A stretch of DNA of 64,000 nt from Mucilaginibacter polytrichastri. Lineage in GTDB: Bacteria; Bacteroidota; Bacteroidia; Sphingobacteriales; Sphingobacteriaceae. A model generated the notes under the pieces. The model saw nothing but the letters and a program-made list of their open reading frames with translations, searched no databases and was not told the origin of the DNA. This document shows positions 7,927 to 19,408 of the stretch, piece after piece. The number at the start of each line of letters is the position of its first letter. The first letter of the stretch is position 1. A program made the translations under genes and the position numbers. Location of the stretch: NCBI RefSeq assembly GCF_001911425.1, contig NZ_MPPL01000001.1, forward strand, positions 3,636,255 through 3,700,254, in the 5' to 3' direction.

Positions 7927-8874
7927 CTACAAAGAAATCGCTTTCCCTTGCTCCGGATATATCAAATGGAGCTGTAATCTATTCTCCGCTTGTAACTGTT
8001 GCTTTATCTTAACAATGTTAGTTTGCGGTAATTTAAGGTGGGTGATAATTACATTGAAGCCTTTTAAGCCGCCTGCACCGGTCAGGGTTTCCAGGTTGGC
8101 AAATTCACTCATTAGCCATTTGGGGGTAAAGTGACCAAACAGGGTCTTATCAGGCTGTTCATCTGGGAAAGATGTTTCGATCATAATGGCCTTTAGGCTT
8201 TTGCTTTTAATCAGCGGGGCAATGGCTTCCCACAGTTTATGCATGTTGGTGCTTTTCTCAATGGCATCGGGGCCGGTATCGCCTAAGTAAAGCACGTAGC
8301 TATTATTGCTCTTTATTAAAAAGGCCGTACTGGTTAGGTTAGAGTGGCTCAGCGGGAAAGCTCTTACCGTCATCTCTGTATTTTTAATTGGTACTTCCTC
8401 GCCTGGGGTTAAGGCTTCGTAGTGGTATTTTTTAAGTACGGGCGCTTCGCCGGCATCGGCAAAGTTGGCCCAACTGGCCCAGGTAAAATAATGGGTTTCG
8501 AGTGTTTTCAGGCAGTCGGCAAAACCGTAAATATTTTTCGTGCTGTCATCGGGCGAATTCAGGATCAAGCCCGATACGTGGTCGAGGTGTGAATGTGAAA
8601 TAAAATACCCTTTAATATATTGCCTTAACACGTGTTCGGCAGGCTCGTTAAATACTTTATTAGCCACTGCTTTTTGGATGCCTGCATGAAGGGTGCCGGC
8701 ATCCAGGCAAATATAATTTTCAGAGCCTTCGGGTGCCAGCATATAAGCCGAAAGGTTGCTTTCATCGGCACCACCCAAAATACCCAGGGGTACCAGTTTA
8801 AAAGCATGTTGCGCTTTAGCCGAAACCATAACAAAACAAAAAAGCAGGGTAATAATGTGTTTTAAACGTAGCAT
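7927..8874 (-). CDS. Class II 3',5'-cyclic nucleotide phosphodiesterase, exported (MBL fold)
   Basis: 315 residues. A signal peptide (to about SAKAQ, residue 22) points to export. The metal site His94-Ser-His96-Leu-Asp98-His99-Val-Ser-Gly, followed by LILNSP, fits the class II cAMP phosphodiesterase signature (HxHLDHxxG). A later SHSNLTSTAFLI and YLGDTGPDAIE supply further metallo-beta-lactamase-type ligands, and TAFLI precedes a strand pair. Members hydrolyse cAMP or cGMP in the periplasm in other bacteria. The neighbour is a Sel1-like protein downstream. An ordinary MBL hydrolase is the alternative, but the signature is close. Confidence 0.82.
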   Translation of the reverse strand: MLRLKHIITLLFCFVMVSAKAQHAFKLVPLGILGGADESNLSAYMLAPEGSENYICLDAGTLHAGIQKAVANKVFNEPAEHVLRQYIKGYFISHSHLDHVSGLILNSPDDSTKNIYGFADCLKTLETHYFTWASWANFADAGEAPVLKKYHYEALTPGEEVPIKNTEMTVRAFPLSHSNLTSTAFLIKSNNSYVLYLGDTGPDAIEKSTNMHKLWEAIAPLIKSKSLKAIMIETSFPDEQPDKTLFGHFTPKWLMSEFANLETLTGAGGLKGFNVIITHLKLPQTNIVKIKQQLQAENRLQLHLIYPEQGKAISL

Positions 8875-8946
8875 TACAGTATTAAAATATTAAAGTACCG
8901 CAATGTATAAAACTAAAATTACAGGAATGTTAAATATCAGAAAAGA

Positions 8947-9150
8947 TCATCTTACCCCGTTATTTTTTGCCAAAACATACCGGTTTTTAAGGCAATTGGT
9001 GCAGAAGTATCTTTTAATAGGCAACCAAAACAACAGTAACTTAACCAAAGGGCCGCGGGGCACTCTTAAATGCAATATTTGTTTGCACTTTTTACAGCTA
9101 TGGTACGTTTGCTTTTGTTGAATTGGGGTCACATTCATTTGAGCAATCAT
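8947..9150 (-). CDS. Small zinc-ribbon-like protein
   Basis: 67 residues with two Cys pairs, CKKC around residue 19 and CTNC around residue 49, a likely zinc-binding knuckle, separated by a basic and hydrophobic stretch. It could also start at the second Met (residue 5). No family is recognised. A divergent shorter frame at 8903-9121 on the other strand has no such pattern and is taken as its shadow. Confidence 0.45.
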   Translation of the reverse strand: MIAQMNVTPIQQKQTYHSCKKCKQILHLRVPRGPLVKLLLFWLPIKRYFCTNCLKNRYVLAKNNGVR

Positions 9151-9329
9151 GCTAATTTTTTAAAAAATCAATAGTAAAGTTTGCCAACGGAGAAACCAGG
9201 CAGATACCGACTTAAAACAGCCGATATTTTTGTTTTATTAGGGCACAACTTTAATATTACATATTAAATTATATTATAAAATTAGTGCTTTGTACGGTGG
9301 GAAAGCCGTTTTTGGTATTAACAAATTAG

Positions 9330-9351
9330 TATGTAACATAAAAGTTACATA
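9330..9351. promoter_or_regulatory. Perfect inverted repeat in the gap downstream of the AI-2E permease gene
   Basis: TATGTAAC and GTTACATA form 8-base arms around a 6-base ATAAAA centre. The 251-base gap 9151-9401 is very AT-rich and otherwise holds nothing I can name. The repeat could be a regulator site for the small zinc-ribbon gene or a weak hairpin terminator for the permease gene, which ends at 9402. There is no T-run directly after it. Confidence 0.35.
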
Positions 9352-9401
9352 TCAATTAACTATACGTTAACCAATAAAACAATTTATCGCAAGGATTAAT
9401 T

Positions 9402-10496
9402 TTATTCTATTTCAATCTGATTTTTTGCCTCAATTTTATGCTCATAATCGCCGCCAAACAGGTATCCCCAAGGCTTGAGGGTTTCAACTCTGTCGAAAAT
9501 GATTTTAAGTATAGCGATAGTAGGAATAGAAAGAAACATGCCCGAAAGGCCCCATAACATTTCGCCAATTAATATACCCAAAAAAGTAATTAATGCATTC
9601 AATCTAACCTTAGAGCCCACAATTACAGGGAGTAAAAAATTAGCATCAACCGCATGTATAGCAATTACGCAAACAGCAACCAGTAACGCTTTGCTAATTG
9701 CACCTGTGGCAAATGTAATAATGGTACTAAGTATGAGTGCTGTAAAAATACCTATGTAAGGTATTATATTAAATAACCCGGTAATGATGCCCAGCAATGC
9801 GGCGTATTTTATACCAATGATCCAAAAAACGGCGCAGGCAATGCACGATACCAGCAACATCTCGAGCAACAAGCCTATAATGTATTGCCGTATGATAGAC
9901 TGGATATTCTCTGCTATTTCATGTACCAGCAGGGTATGCTTTTGGCCAAATACCTTAAGTACAAATTGCAGCAGCAACCGACGGTATAGCATCAGCAAAA
10001 AAGTAAATATGATGATGAAGGCAAAAAATAGCATTAAAGAGGATACCGACAAAAAGGTTTGCCCTATAACTGCAGTACCAGATGACATTAACTTGTTGGT
10101 AGTGGTATGTACATAAGCCATTTGCTTATCCATGTTTAAATGGAAGGTACTTTCTACCCATTGTTGTATATCTGCGGTTGATTGGTCTATCTGTTTTTTC
10201 AGCATCGGCCAGTCATCGGCCAGGCTGGATATACGGGTACCAACCAGGTAACAAATACCTGCAATAAAAGCAATAAGAATAAGTATGGATATAAAAGCAC
10301 CTGCGCTGCGTGGCAGCCTGCATTTATTTTCGAGAAAGTTGGATAGTGGCAGTAATAATATGGCAAACAAAAAACCAAACATCAGCGGATCCAGTATTTC
10401 CTTGCCAATAATAATCAGGTAACCAAGTACAACAATGCCAATAAGCGTAAGCGCAAGTTTAGCATAAAATGGCATAGTAGGTAGTTTTGTAATCAT
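9402..10496 (-). CDS. AI-2E family transporter (PerM-type permease)
   Basis: About 364 residues from the chosen ATG at 10496. An upstream ATG at 10586 would add 30 residues, but these lack the expected pattern and run into the ligA promoter region, so the shorter form is preferred. The family layout is clear: two membrane hairpins at the N-terminus (LTLIGIVVLGYLIIIGKEILDPL, then FLFAILLLPLSNFLE), a soluble middle with the WVESTFHLNMDKQMAYV stretch, and four or more C-terminal helices including NIIPYIGIF and GEMLWGLSGMFLSIP. Members include AI-2 exporters, Na+/H+ antiporters and others, so the substrate is open. Divergent from ligA. Confidence 0.88.
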   Translation of the reverse strand: MITKLPTMPFYAKLALTLIGIVVLGYLIIIGKEILDPLMFGFLFAILLLPLSNFLENKCRLPRSAGAFISILILIAFIAGICYLVGTRISSLADDWPMLKKQIDQSTADIQQWVESTFHLNMDKQMAYVHTTTNKLMSSGTAVIGQTFLSVSSLMLFFAFIIIFTFLLMLYRRLLLQFVLKVFGQKHTLLVHEIAENIQSIIRQYIIGLLLEMLLVSCIACAVFWIIGIKYAALLGIITGLFNIIPYIGIFTALILSTIITFATGAISKALLVAVCVIAIHAVDANFLLPVIVGSKVRLNALITFLGILIGEMLWGLSGMFLSIPTIAILKIIFDRVETLKPWGYLFGGDYEHKIEAKNQIEIE

Positions 10497-10589
10497 AATT
10501 GAACTGCTGGCCGGGTAATTTACAATCATTAAATATAGCGCTTTTAACGTCAATTTGATTTTTATGTTTTGATGACCAAACATCATTAA

Positions 10590-12647
<2,058 letters not shown>

Positions 12648-13005
12648 GGAATGTGCAGATAAGAGGATGTGCAAGTATGCAGATGCTCATATCCACCCCA
12701 TCATTGCTGTAAGGTACGAAGACAACCGACTATAGGGAGCTCATTAATACCGATGAAAATAGACACGGAATTAATAATCCCCGACCTACAGAGCAGTTCT
12801 ATATAGTTCGCGATTGCTTCGCACCAATTACGGGCTTTGGGCAAAGACTTCTCCTTGCGAACGTTTCCAACGCGTGATTAACGCTTCTTGGCGTTTGTAT
12901 CGCCTCATAAACATTTGCACATCTAAATTCTCTTTAACACAATTTAACACCCCACCTTACGGTAACCTAACAGATTTTTCACATCTTTAGGGTTATTACC
13001 TATCT
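12648..13005. other. Gene-free stretch after ligA with hairpins
   Basis: 358 bases without a supported gene. Several short hairpins occur, such as GTTCGC/GCGAAC (12807-12862), CTTTGGGCAAAG (12835-12846) and AACGC/GCGTT (12869-12895). A reverse-strand frame of about 60 codons shows no recognisable protein. The last 50 bases hold the leader of the next gene. Confidence 0.4.
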
Positions 13006-15483
13006 ATGCTGAAAAAACAGGTTATCGCATTCCTATTTTTTATTTTTAGCTATGCAATTGCATCGGCCCAACAACTCACTATTAGTGGCACTATTACAGA
13101 TGATACCGGCAAACCGGTTCCGTTCGCCAGTATCTTAATCCGCAATACGACCAAGGGGACATCGGCCAATGGCGATGGTGTTTACAGCATTAACGTTACT
13201 GCCGGTAATTATGATTTACTATTTAAAGCCATCGGTTTTCAGCAGGAAACACGGAAGGCAACAGTGAACCAAAATGTGGTTTTAGATGTTAAACTGGCCA
13301 TAGCATCGTACCAGTTAAATGATGTGGTTGTACATGCCGGTGGCGAAGACCCCGCTTATGGCATTATCCGCAAGGCTATCCGTAAGCGTAAAACTTATTT
13401 AAACGAGGTTAATGCTTACAGTGCCGATGTTTACCTTAAAGGTTTACAAAAGCTGCTGGCTGCACCCAAAAAGTTTCTGGGCCGGGATATTAACCAGATA
13501 GGCCGTGAAATAGGGCTCGACTCTAACCGCCGTGGCATCGTTTATTTATCAGAGTCTCAATCTAAACTCAGCTTTATAAAACCGGACTTGTTTCACGAAG
13601 AAATGATCTCGTCTAAAGTATCGGGCAGCAACCAGGCATTCAGCTTTAACCGGGCGTCGGACATTAGGGTGAATATGTACGAAAACTTCCAGTACTGGGA
13701 CCAGTTGAGCAACCGCCCGCTGATATCGCCCATTGCCGATAATGCCCTCAATTTTTATAACTACAAATGGCTGGGCACTATTGAAGAGAACGGCGAAACC
13801 ATTAACAAGATCCAGCTGATTCCCAAGCATGCCTTCGAGCCTGTATTCAGCGGTTTGATCTACATTGTAGAAAATAGCTGGCGTATCCACAGTTTCGATA
13901 TACAGATTACCAAAAGCGCCAACCTTAATATTGTAGATACCTTAAAGGTAAAGGAGCAGTACATGCCTGTCGGCAGTAAAGTGTGGATGCCGGCTTCGGT
14001 AAAGTTTGAGTTTACCGGCGGCTTTTTAGGCTTTAAATTTGGCGGCTACTTTATTGCCGTTTACAGCAATTACGACCTCAACCCTACCCTTAATAAAAAA
14101 GATTTTGCCGAGGTGCTACGCGTGCCTAAGGGTGTTAACAAAAAAGATTCTACCTACTGGCAGCAGGAACGGCCCATCCCATTAACTACCGAAGAAACTA
14201 CCGATTACCAGAAAAAAGCGATACTGGCTACCAAGCGCGAATCAAAATCATATCTCGATTCGTTAGACAGGGTTTATAATAAAATAACACCGGGCAAATT
14301 TTTGCTAACCGGTATGCCGCACCGCAACCGTTACAAAAAAGAATACCTGCTTCTAGATCCTGTTATCCCGGCTTTGCTGTATAATACTGTAGAAGGTTTT
14401 GCAATTAATTACGGTGCCACTTTTGTAAAGCAAATAGATACCGTTACCAATAAATATATTCGGCTGAGCAGCCACGTGCGCTATGGCTTTGCAGATCACC
14501 TGTTCCATGCCAATACCAATGGTACCATCCCCCTGGGCGATTTTAATCTCGGTTTTAGCGGGGGTACGGGCATGTATGATCTTAACAACCTCGAACCAAT
14601 TTCGGTATTATCAAACACTTACAATACGTTGCTAAGAAGGCGCAATCTTCAAAAAATTTACGAAAAAGAGTTTGGCCAGCTCTCGTTATCGCACCGTATT
14701 GTGGGCGGTTGGCAGGCTAGCGTATCAACAGAATATGCCAACCGTAAATGGTATCCAAATAGTTCTTTTTACAGTTTCTTCAAAAGAGACAAGGCTTTTA
14801 CCGCCAACAACCCTTACACGCCAGATTCTGATCAGCCCCTGTTTCCAGAAAACCAATCATTTACAGTAAACCTGCGCACCAGCTATAACTTCAGTAACAA
14901 ATACGTAAGCTACCCAAGCGGCAAATATTATTTACCGTCAGACTATCCAACCCTCGAGCTTAATTATACCAAGGGTATTAAAAACGTTTTCGGGTCTGAC
15001 GTTGATTATAATTTACTGGCGGTTAGTTTGGCTAAAGATGATATTGGCATGGGCAAGTTTGGTAAATCGGCCTTTTATATTGGCGCAGGCAAATTTTTTA
15101 ATGCTAAAAAACTGTACTACCCAGATTATGCCCAGTTTTTTGGTAGCGATGGTTTTGGATACAGCATAGCCACCAGCCGTTTTATTTTATTGGACATGTA
15201 CGACTATAGCACACCCGATAAATATTTTGAGGCCCACCTGGAGCAAAATTTTCATGGCTACTTCCTCAACAACATCCCGCTAATCCGCAAATTAAAACTC
15301 CAGGAAATTGTAAATTTCAACTATTTGGGCAACCCAACAGCCCATAATTATTACGAGGCAGCGGCGGGTGTGCACTACCTTAACTTTAGGGTAATGTATG
15401 CCATGTCATTTAAAGATGGTGTGCGGTTAAATTCGGGCGTACGTATTGGTATTCTCTTGCCACAGCGCAGGGGTTCTCGCTAA
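13006..15483 (+). CDS. Outer-membrane protein, carboxypeptidase-regulatory-like plus DUF5686
   Basis: 825 residues. Signal peptide (to SYAIASAQ), then a carboxypeptidase-regulatory-like domain at about 24-103 (ISGTITDDTGKPVPFASILIRNTTKGTS, FKAIGFQQE). A long DUF5686-type region follows, with an internal lipoprotein-like beta segment and a barrel ending in the aromatic-rich stretch near residues 640-825. This family is exported and probably barrel-forming. The ligand is unknown, but similar genes neighbour transport or processing functions in Bacteroidota. It begins a same-strand run that continues to 18576. The gap to the next gene is 37 bases. Confidence 0.8.
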   Translation: MLKKQVIAFLFFIFSYAIASAQQLTISGTITDDTGKPVPFASILIRNTTKGTSANGDGVYSINVTAGNYDLLFKAIGFQQETRKATVNQNVVLDVKLAIASYQLNDVVVHAGGEDPAYGIIRKAIRKRKTYLNEVNAYSADVYLKGLQKLLAAPKKFLGRDINQIGREIGLDSNRRGIVYLSESQSKLSFIKPDLFHEEMISSKVSGSNQAFSFNRASDIRVNMYENFQYWDQLSNRPLISPIADNALNFYNYKWLGTIEENGETINKIQLIPKHAFEPVFSGLIYIVENSWRIHSFDIQITKSANLNIVDTLKVKEQYMPVGSKVWMPASVKFEFTGGFLGFKFGGYFIAVYSNYDLNPTLNKKDFAEVLRVPKGVNKKDSTYWQQERPIPLTTEETTDYQKKAILATKRESKSYLDSLDRVYNKITPGKFLLTGMPHRNRYKKEYLLLDPVIPALLYNTVEGFAINYGATFVKQIDTVTNKYIRLSSHVRYGFADHLFHANTNGTIPLGDFNLGFSGGTGMYDLNNLEPISVLSNTYNTLLRRRNLQKIYEKEFGQLSLSHRIVGGWQASVSTEYANRKWYPNSSFYSFFKRDKAFTANNPYTPDSDQPLFPENQSFTVNLRTSYNFSNKYVSYPSGKYYLPSDYPTLELNYTKGIKNVFGSDVDYNLLAVSLAKDDIGMGKFGKSAFYIGAGKFFNAKKLYYPDYAQFFGSDGFGYSIATSRFILLDMYDYSTPDKYFEAHLEQNFHGYFLNNIPLIRKLKLQEIVNFNYLGNPTAHNYYEAAAGVHYLNFRVMYAMSFKDGVRLNSGVRIGILLPQRRGSR

Positions 15484-15520
15484 AAATTATAAATTAGCGT
15501 CATAAAAACCAATATATCAT

Positions 15521-16510
15521 ATGACCTACCTACCATCGGTTGATCGTTACAAAAATATGGAATACCGCCGTTGCGGTAAAAGTGGCATCAAATTGCCTGC
15601 AGTATCATTAGGCCTGTGGCATAACTTTGGCCATGTGGATGTTTTACAGCACTTCCGCAAAACTGTTCAGCTGGCGTTTGATAGTGGCATTACCCACTTC
15701 GATCTGGCTAACAATTACGGCCCGCCTCCGGGTTCGGCCGAAGAAAACTTTGGTAAATTATTGAAAGATGATTTCCGCGGCTACCGCGATGAAATGATCA
15801 TATCAACCAAAGCCGGTTACACCATGTGGGATGGCCCATATGGCGACTGGGGTTCTAAAAAATACCTGATAGCCAGTTTAGACCAGAGCCTTAAACGCAT
15901 GGAGCTGGATTATGTAGACATTTTTTACCATCACCGCCCCGATCCCGAAACACCGCTGGAAGAAACCATGGCAGCCTTGGATCTTATCGTTCGCCAAGGT
16001 AAGGCCCTGTACGTAGGTATTTCTAACTACCCCGAAGCCGAAGCCCAAAAAGCCATTGATATATTAAAAGAACTGGGCACTCCGTGTTTAATCCATCAAC
16101 CTAAATACTCGATGTTTGAACGTTGGGTTGAAGGTGGCTTGCTGGATGTTTTAGAGAAAGATGGCGTTGGCTGTATCCCATTCTCACCGTTGGCGCAAGG
16201 TTTGCTAACCAATAAATATTTACACGGCATCCCGGATGATTCGCGTGCGGCCCGGTCAACAGGCTTTTTACAAGCCAGCCAGGTTACACCCGAAAGGATC
16301 AAACAGATCAGCGCGCTGAATGACATCGCCTTGCAACGCAACCAAACGCTGGCGCAAATGGCTTTATCGTGGTTGTTAAAAGATCCGCGTGTTACTTCTG
16401 TATTAATTGGCGCAAGCAAACCAGAGCAACTGGCAGATTCATTGAAATGTTTGGATAATACCAGGTTCGATGCTGAGGAATTAGCGAAAATTGAAGCCAT
16501 TTTAAAATAA
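15521..16510 (+). CDS. Aldo/keto reductase, YghZ/MgrA-like
   Basis: 329 residues, the size of the L-glyceraldehyde 3-phosphate reductase group. NADPH-dependent carbonyl reduction is the family reaction. Visible features are THFDLANNYGPPPGSAEENFG (catalytic Asp and Tyr region), MIISTKAGYTMWDGPYGDWGSKK (catalytic Lys, followed by the group-typical insert), FYHHRPDPETP (catalytic His), and the cofactor part VLIGASKPEQL. The insert with W and GPYG is typical of YghZ-type enzymes. The next gene starts 3 bases after its stop, so it is co-transcribed with the oxidoreductase at 16514. Confidence 0.93.
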   Translation: MTYLPSVDRYKNMEYRRCGKSGIKLPAVSLGLWHNFGHVDVLQHFRKTVQLAFDSGITHFDLANNYGPPPGSAEENFGKLLKDDFRGYRDEMIISTKAGYTMWDGPYGDWGSKKYLIASLDQSLKRMELDYVDIFYHHRPDPETPLEETMAALDLIVRQGKALYVGISNYPEAEAQKAIDILKELGTPCLIHQPKYSMFERWVEGGLLDVLEKDGVGCIPFSPLAQGLLTNKYLHGIPDDSRAARSTGFLQASQVTPERIKQISALNDIALQRNQTLAQMALSWLLKDPRVTSVLIGASKPEQLADSLKCLDNTRFDAEELAKIEAILK

Positions 16511-16513
16511 CCG

Positions 16514-17491
16514 ATGAAGCAGATTAAATGGGGAATTATTGGCTGCGGAAACGTAACCGAACTTAAAAGCGGACCTGCTTTTAACAAAGTACCCAATAGC
16601 AAGCTGGCAGCCGTAATGCGCAGAGATGCCATTAAGGCTGCCGAATATGCCCAGCGCCACGGCGTTGAGCAATGGTTTGATGATGCCGAAAAAATGATGG
16701 ACGAGGCCGGACTGGATGCCGTTTATGTAGCCACTCCCCCAGCCCAGCATTTAGAATACGTATTGCGCGGACTGGAAAAGGGTTTCGATATGTATGTAGA
16801 AAAACCGGTTACCCGCAACGCCGAAGAAGCCCGCCAAATGGCCGAAGCTGTTGCCAAAAGCAGTAAAAAGCTCACGGTTGCCCATTATCGCCGGGCATTG
16901 CCCATGTTTCTGCATGTAAAAAAGCTGATTGATGATAAAGCCGTGGGCGAAATTCGCACAGTGCAGATCAGGATGTGGAAAACCGAAAATGCCGAGATGA
17001 TTGCCAAAACAGATACCAACTGGCGCGTACACCCCGAATTATCGGGCGGCGGTTATTTTCATGACCTGGCCCCGCATCAGCTGGACTTAATGTTGTATTA
17101 CTTCGGCAAACCGAAGGCATCGCACGGCTACTCGCTTAACCAAACCAAAAAATACCCGGCAGACGACCATGTTTGCGGCCAAATTTTGTTCGAGAATGGC
17201 ATTGTAGTCAATGGCTCCTGGTGTTTTAACGTGGGCGAAAGCCAGGTTACCGATACCTGCGAAATTGTGGGTACCAAAGGCAAGATTACCTTCCCCTTCT
17301 TTGGCAACACCGTTACGCTGGAAGATGAAGCCGGCAAGGACACTGTTACGTTTACCCACCCGCAGCACATTCAGCAGCCCATGATCGAAAAGATAGTAGC
17401 CTATTTTAATGGCGAGGGCGACAATCCTTGCAGCATTGAGCAAGCGGTTACGCTGATGGAAATAATAGATACCTTTACTAAAAATCAATAA
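16514..17491 (+). CDS. Gfo/Idh/MocA family oxidoreductase
   Basis: 325 residues. N-terminal Rossmann motif IGCGNVTE, then VYVATPPAQHLEYVLRGLEKGFDMYVEKPVTRN, where EKP is the family's catalytic Lys motif. The C-terminal domain has GGGYFHDLAPHQLDLMLYYFG with the usual His and Asp. These enzymes oxidise or reduce sugar derivatives with NAD(P). The substrate is not predictable. It lies 3 bases after the aldo/keto reductase gene and 23 bases before the DUF2911 gene, so it may act in the same sugar or aldehyde step. Confidence 0.93.
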   Translation: MKQIKWGIIGCGNVTELKSGPAFNKVPNSKLAAVMRRDAIKAAEYAQRHGVEQWFDDAEKMMDEAGLDAVYVATPPAQHLEYVLRGLEKGFDMYVEKPVTRNAEEARQMAEAVAKSSKKLTVAHYRRALPMFLHVKKLIDDKAVGEIRTVQIRMWKTENAEMIAKTDTNWRVHPELSGGGYFHDLAPHQLDLMLYYFGKPKASHGYSLNQTKKYPADDHVCGQILFENGIVVNGSWCFNVGESQVTDTCEIVGTKGKITFPFFGNTVTLEDEAGKDTVTFTHPQHIQQPMIEKIVAYFNGEGDNPCSIEQAVTLMEIIDTFTKNQ

Positions 17492-17514
17492 TCTACCTAC
17501 TTATTTAACTTAAA

Positions 17515-18039
17515 ATGAAAAAACTAATTCTATTCGCGTTGCTAACTATTGGCAGTTTTAGCGCCTTCAACGCATCGGCACAAATGGCTGCACCTAAAGG
17601 CCCGCGCCCAAGCCCGGCAGATACCGTAAAAGCAACCACTAAAAATGGCGTAGCCATTGAAATAGCTTACAGTCAGCCTGCCGTAAAAGGCCGTACCATT
17701 GGTAAAGATATTGCTCCTTATGGTAAGGTTTGGCGCACAGGTGCTAATGAGGCTACCACCATATCATTCAGCAAGGATGTAAAAGTTGAAGGCAAAGCAC
17801 TACCTGCCGGCAAGTACAGTTTATATTCTATCCCCGGCGAAAAGGAATGGGTGATTATTATCAACAAAACCGCCATGCAATCGGGCACCGAATATAAAGA
17901 AGCCGATGATGCATTGCGCGTAACGGTAAAAACAGATAAATCTGCCGAAACGGTAGAGCGTTTTAAATTCAGTATTGAAACTTCTGGTAAAGTTTCTTTT
18001 GTTTGGGGCGATAAAAAGGTTTCTTTTGTAGTTAAATAA
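17515..18039 (+). CDS. DUF2911 domain-containing exported protein
   Basis: 174 residues with a signal peptide (ends near NASAQ). The DUF2911 pattern is visible: IEIAYSQPAVKGRTIGKDIAPYGKVWRTGANEATTISFSKDVKVEGKALPAGKYSLYSIPG. Function is unknown. It is common in Bacteroidota and is probably periplasmic. It is in the middle of a same-strand run, 23 bases after the oxidoreductase and 21 bases before the next gene. Confidence 0.9.
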   Translation: MKKLILFALLTIGSFSAFNASAQMAAPKGPRPSPADTVKATTKNGVAIEIAYSQPAVKGRTIGKDIAPYGKVWRTGANEATTISFSKDVKVEGKALPAGKYSLYSIPGEKEWVIIINKTAMQSGTEYKEADDALRVTVKTDKSAETVERFKFSIETSGKVSFVWGDKKVSFVVK

Positions 18040-18060
18040 CTACTGAACAACACTTTGCAC

Positions 18061-18576
18061 ATGAAAAGGCACGGCATGCTCACTTTTATATTATTGTTGT
18101 TAGCGGGTGCAACCGTTAAGGCGCAATCTTATACCGTGCCTGTGGGGTACAAAATGGCAAGCCAGGCAGATTATGTAAAATATGAGCCCAACGTAGTTGC
18201 CACGGTTGACTGGCTGCAGGAAACCTCCTGGACCGAAGAGTTACAGAAACGCCGCGCCGCCACAGACTTTTTATTTAAGTGGATACAGGACACGCCAACC
18301 ATTACCGTTGAACTAATGCCCGAGCTGATGACCCTTACCGATAGAAATAATAAGCTATTGGCCATTTTTATGGGCACTTACGCCAAGTATGCTATTGAGC
18401 ACCCGGCATTTACTAAAGACGAGGCAAACTTGGCAGCCATTAAAGCGCTCATTGCAAAATATAAAGCTGAGCCAACCCATATTAAGGATTCTGATATAGA
18501 ACGCTTGATCAGGAAAGATAAAGCAGGCGAACTGGAAGACTGGATACGTAACGAGTACAACAAGTCGGCCTCCTGA
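18061..18576 (+). CDS. Exported protein of unknown function
   Basis: About 171 residues. The ATG at 18061 is taken as start. An upstream TTG at 18055 would add two residues and is less likely. A signal peptide (MLTFILLLLAGATVKAQS) is followed by a helical, charged protein (WLQETSWTEELQKRRAATDF, EAIKALIAKYKAE type stretches). No family is recognised. It ends directly at a strong terminator, so it closes the operon beginning at 13006 or 15521. Confidence 0.7.
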   Translation: MKRHGMLTFILLLLAGATVKAQSYTVPVGYKMASQADYVKYEPNVVATVDWLQETSWTEELQKRRAATDFLFKWIQDTPTITVELMPELMTLTDRNNKLLAIFMGTYAKYAIEHPAFTKDEANLAAIKALIAKYKAEPTHIKDSDIERLIRKDKAGELEDWIRNEYNKSAS

Positions 18577-18613
18577 AAACAAAGAAACCTGCTGATTGCG
18601 GGTTTCTTTGTTT
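18577..18613 (+). terminator. Rho-independent terminator
   Basis: A 13-base stem (AAACAAAGAAACC and GGTTTCTTTGTTT) encloses a loop of about 11 bases, directly after the stop at 18576. It is A-rich on the left and T-rich on the right, so it can work in both directions, but only the plus-strand gene ends here. Confidence 0.75.
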
Positions 18614-18663
18614 AGATTATGATTTTCTTTTCCTAACCCTCCCCTATGCAGGGAAGAAAAATA

Positions 18664-18745
18664 TGTCGTGCTGAACTTGTTTCAGCATCTCACAATACAT
18701 GTAGCAGACTTAGCATGTGGGCTACCGAAACAAGTTCGGGACGAC
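18664..18745. repeat. Dispersed inverted repeat, family A, copy 2
   Basis: Left arm GTCGTGCTGAACTTGTTTC and right arm ending GTTCGGGACGAC enclose the family core ACTTAGCATGTGGG. It is a shorter, more diverged version of the copies at 1839 and 54757. It lies between the terminator of the plus-strand operon and the 3' end of the acetyltransferase gene. Confidence 0.7.
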
Positions 18746-18760
18746 GGGTGGAAATAGTTT

Positions 18761-19408
18761 TTACAAAACACGCTCCAATTCATCCACATCTCCCAAGTTA
18801 ACCACCCTAATATTTTCACTGATCTTCTCAGCGCTCCACTTCCACCAGGCAATTCTGAGCAAGCGGGCAATGGTTGCCTCATCAAACCGCATGCGGATAA
18901 TCTGTGCGGGGTTGCCACCTATAATAGCATAGTCGGGTACGTTTTTAGTTACTACAGACATCGTGGCTATAATAGCACCGTTGCCAATGTTAACACCGGG
19001 CATTATAGTAGCGCCATAACCCAGCCAAACATCATTACCGATAATGGTATCGCCCTTAAAAGGATATTTGTTAAGATGATCTGCCCCTTCGTTTACTTTT
19101 TCCCAACCATTGCCAAATATGGCGAATGGGAAGGTTGATATCGGTTTAGTTTCATGATTAGCGCCGTTCATGATAAACTTTACGCCCGATGCAATGGCAC
19201 AAAACCTACCGATTACCAGTTTATCGCCCAGGAAATCGAAATGGTATAAAACATTCTTTTCAAAGTTATAGGGGTCATCGTGATCATCGTAATAGGTATA
19301 GTCGCCCACAATAATATTGGGGCGGGTAATAATATTTTTAAGGAAAACCAAATTGGTATAAGTAGCCAGCGGATGCACCACAGCCACATCAGGACCATGT
19401 TCTGTCAT
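18761..19408 (-). CDS. CatB-related O-acetyltransferase (left-handed beta-helix)
   Basis: 215 residues. The sequence shows hexapeptide-repeat strands and the Vat/CatB-type layout: YDDHDDPYNFEKNVLYHF, GDKLVIGRFCAIASGVKFIMNGANHET (catalytic His in GANHET), and the coil IGNDVWLGYGATIMPGVNIGNGAIIATMSVVTKNVPDYAIIGGNPA. The family acetylates streptogramin A, chloramphenicol or other acceptors. The true acceptor here is unknown, and drug resistance should not be assumed. Confidence 0.9.
   Translation of the reverse strand: MTEHGPDVAVVHPLATYTNLVFLKNIITRPNIIVGDYTYYDDHDDPYNFEKNVLYHFDFLGDKLVIGRFCAIASGVKFIMNGANHETKPISTFPFAIFGNGWEKVNEGADHLNKYPFKGDTIIGNDVWLGYGATIMPGVNIGNGAIIATMSVVTKNVPDYAIIGGNPAQIIRMRFDEATIARLLRIAWWKWSAEKISENIRVVNLGDVDELERVL

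Noticed and set aside
8903-9121. Plus-strand frame over the small zinc-ribbon gene
   Set aside because: No Cys pattern, and mirrors the opposite frame which has two CxxC pairs.
18761-19408. Acquired antibiotic resistance gene (CatB/Vat)
   Set aside because: The protein belongs to the same fold family, but chromosomal homologues are common in environmental Bacteroidota and nothing mobile flanks it except a hairpin repeat.
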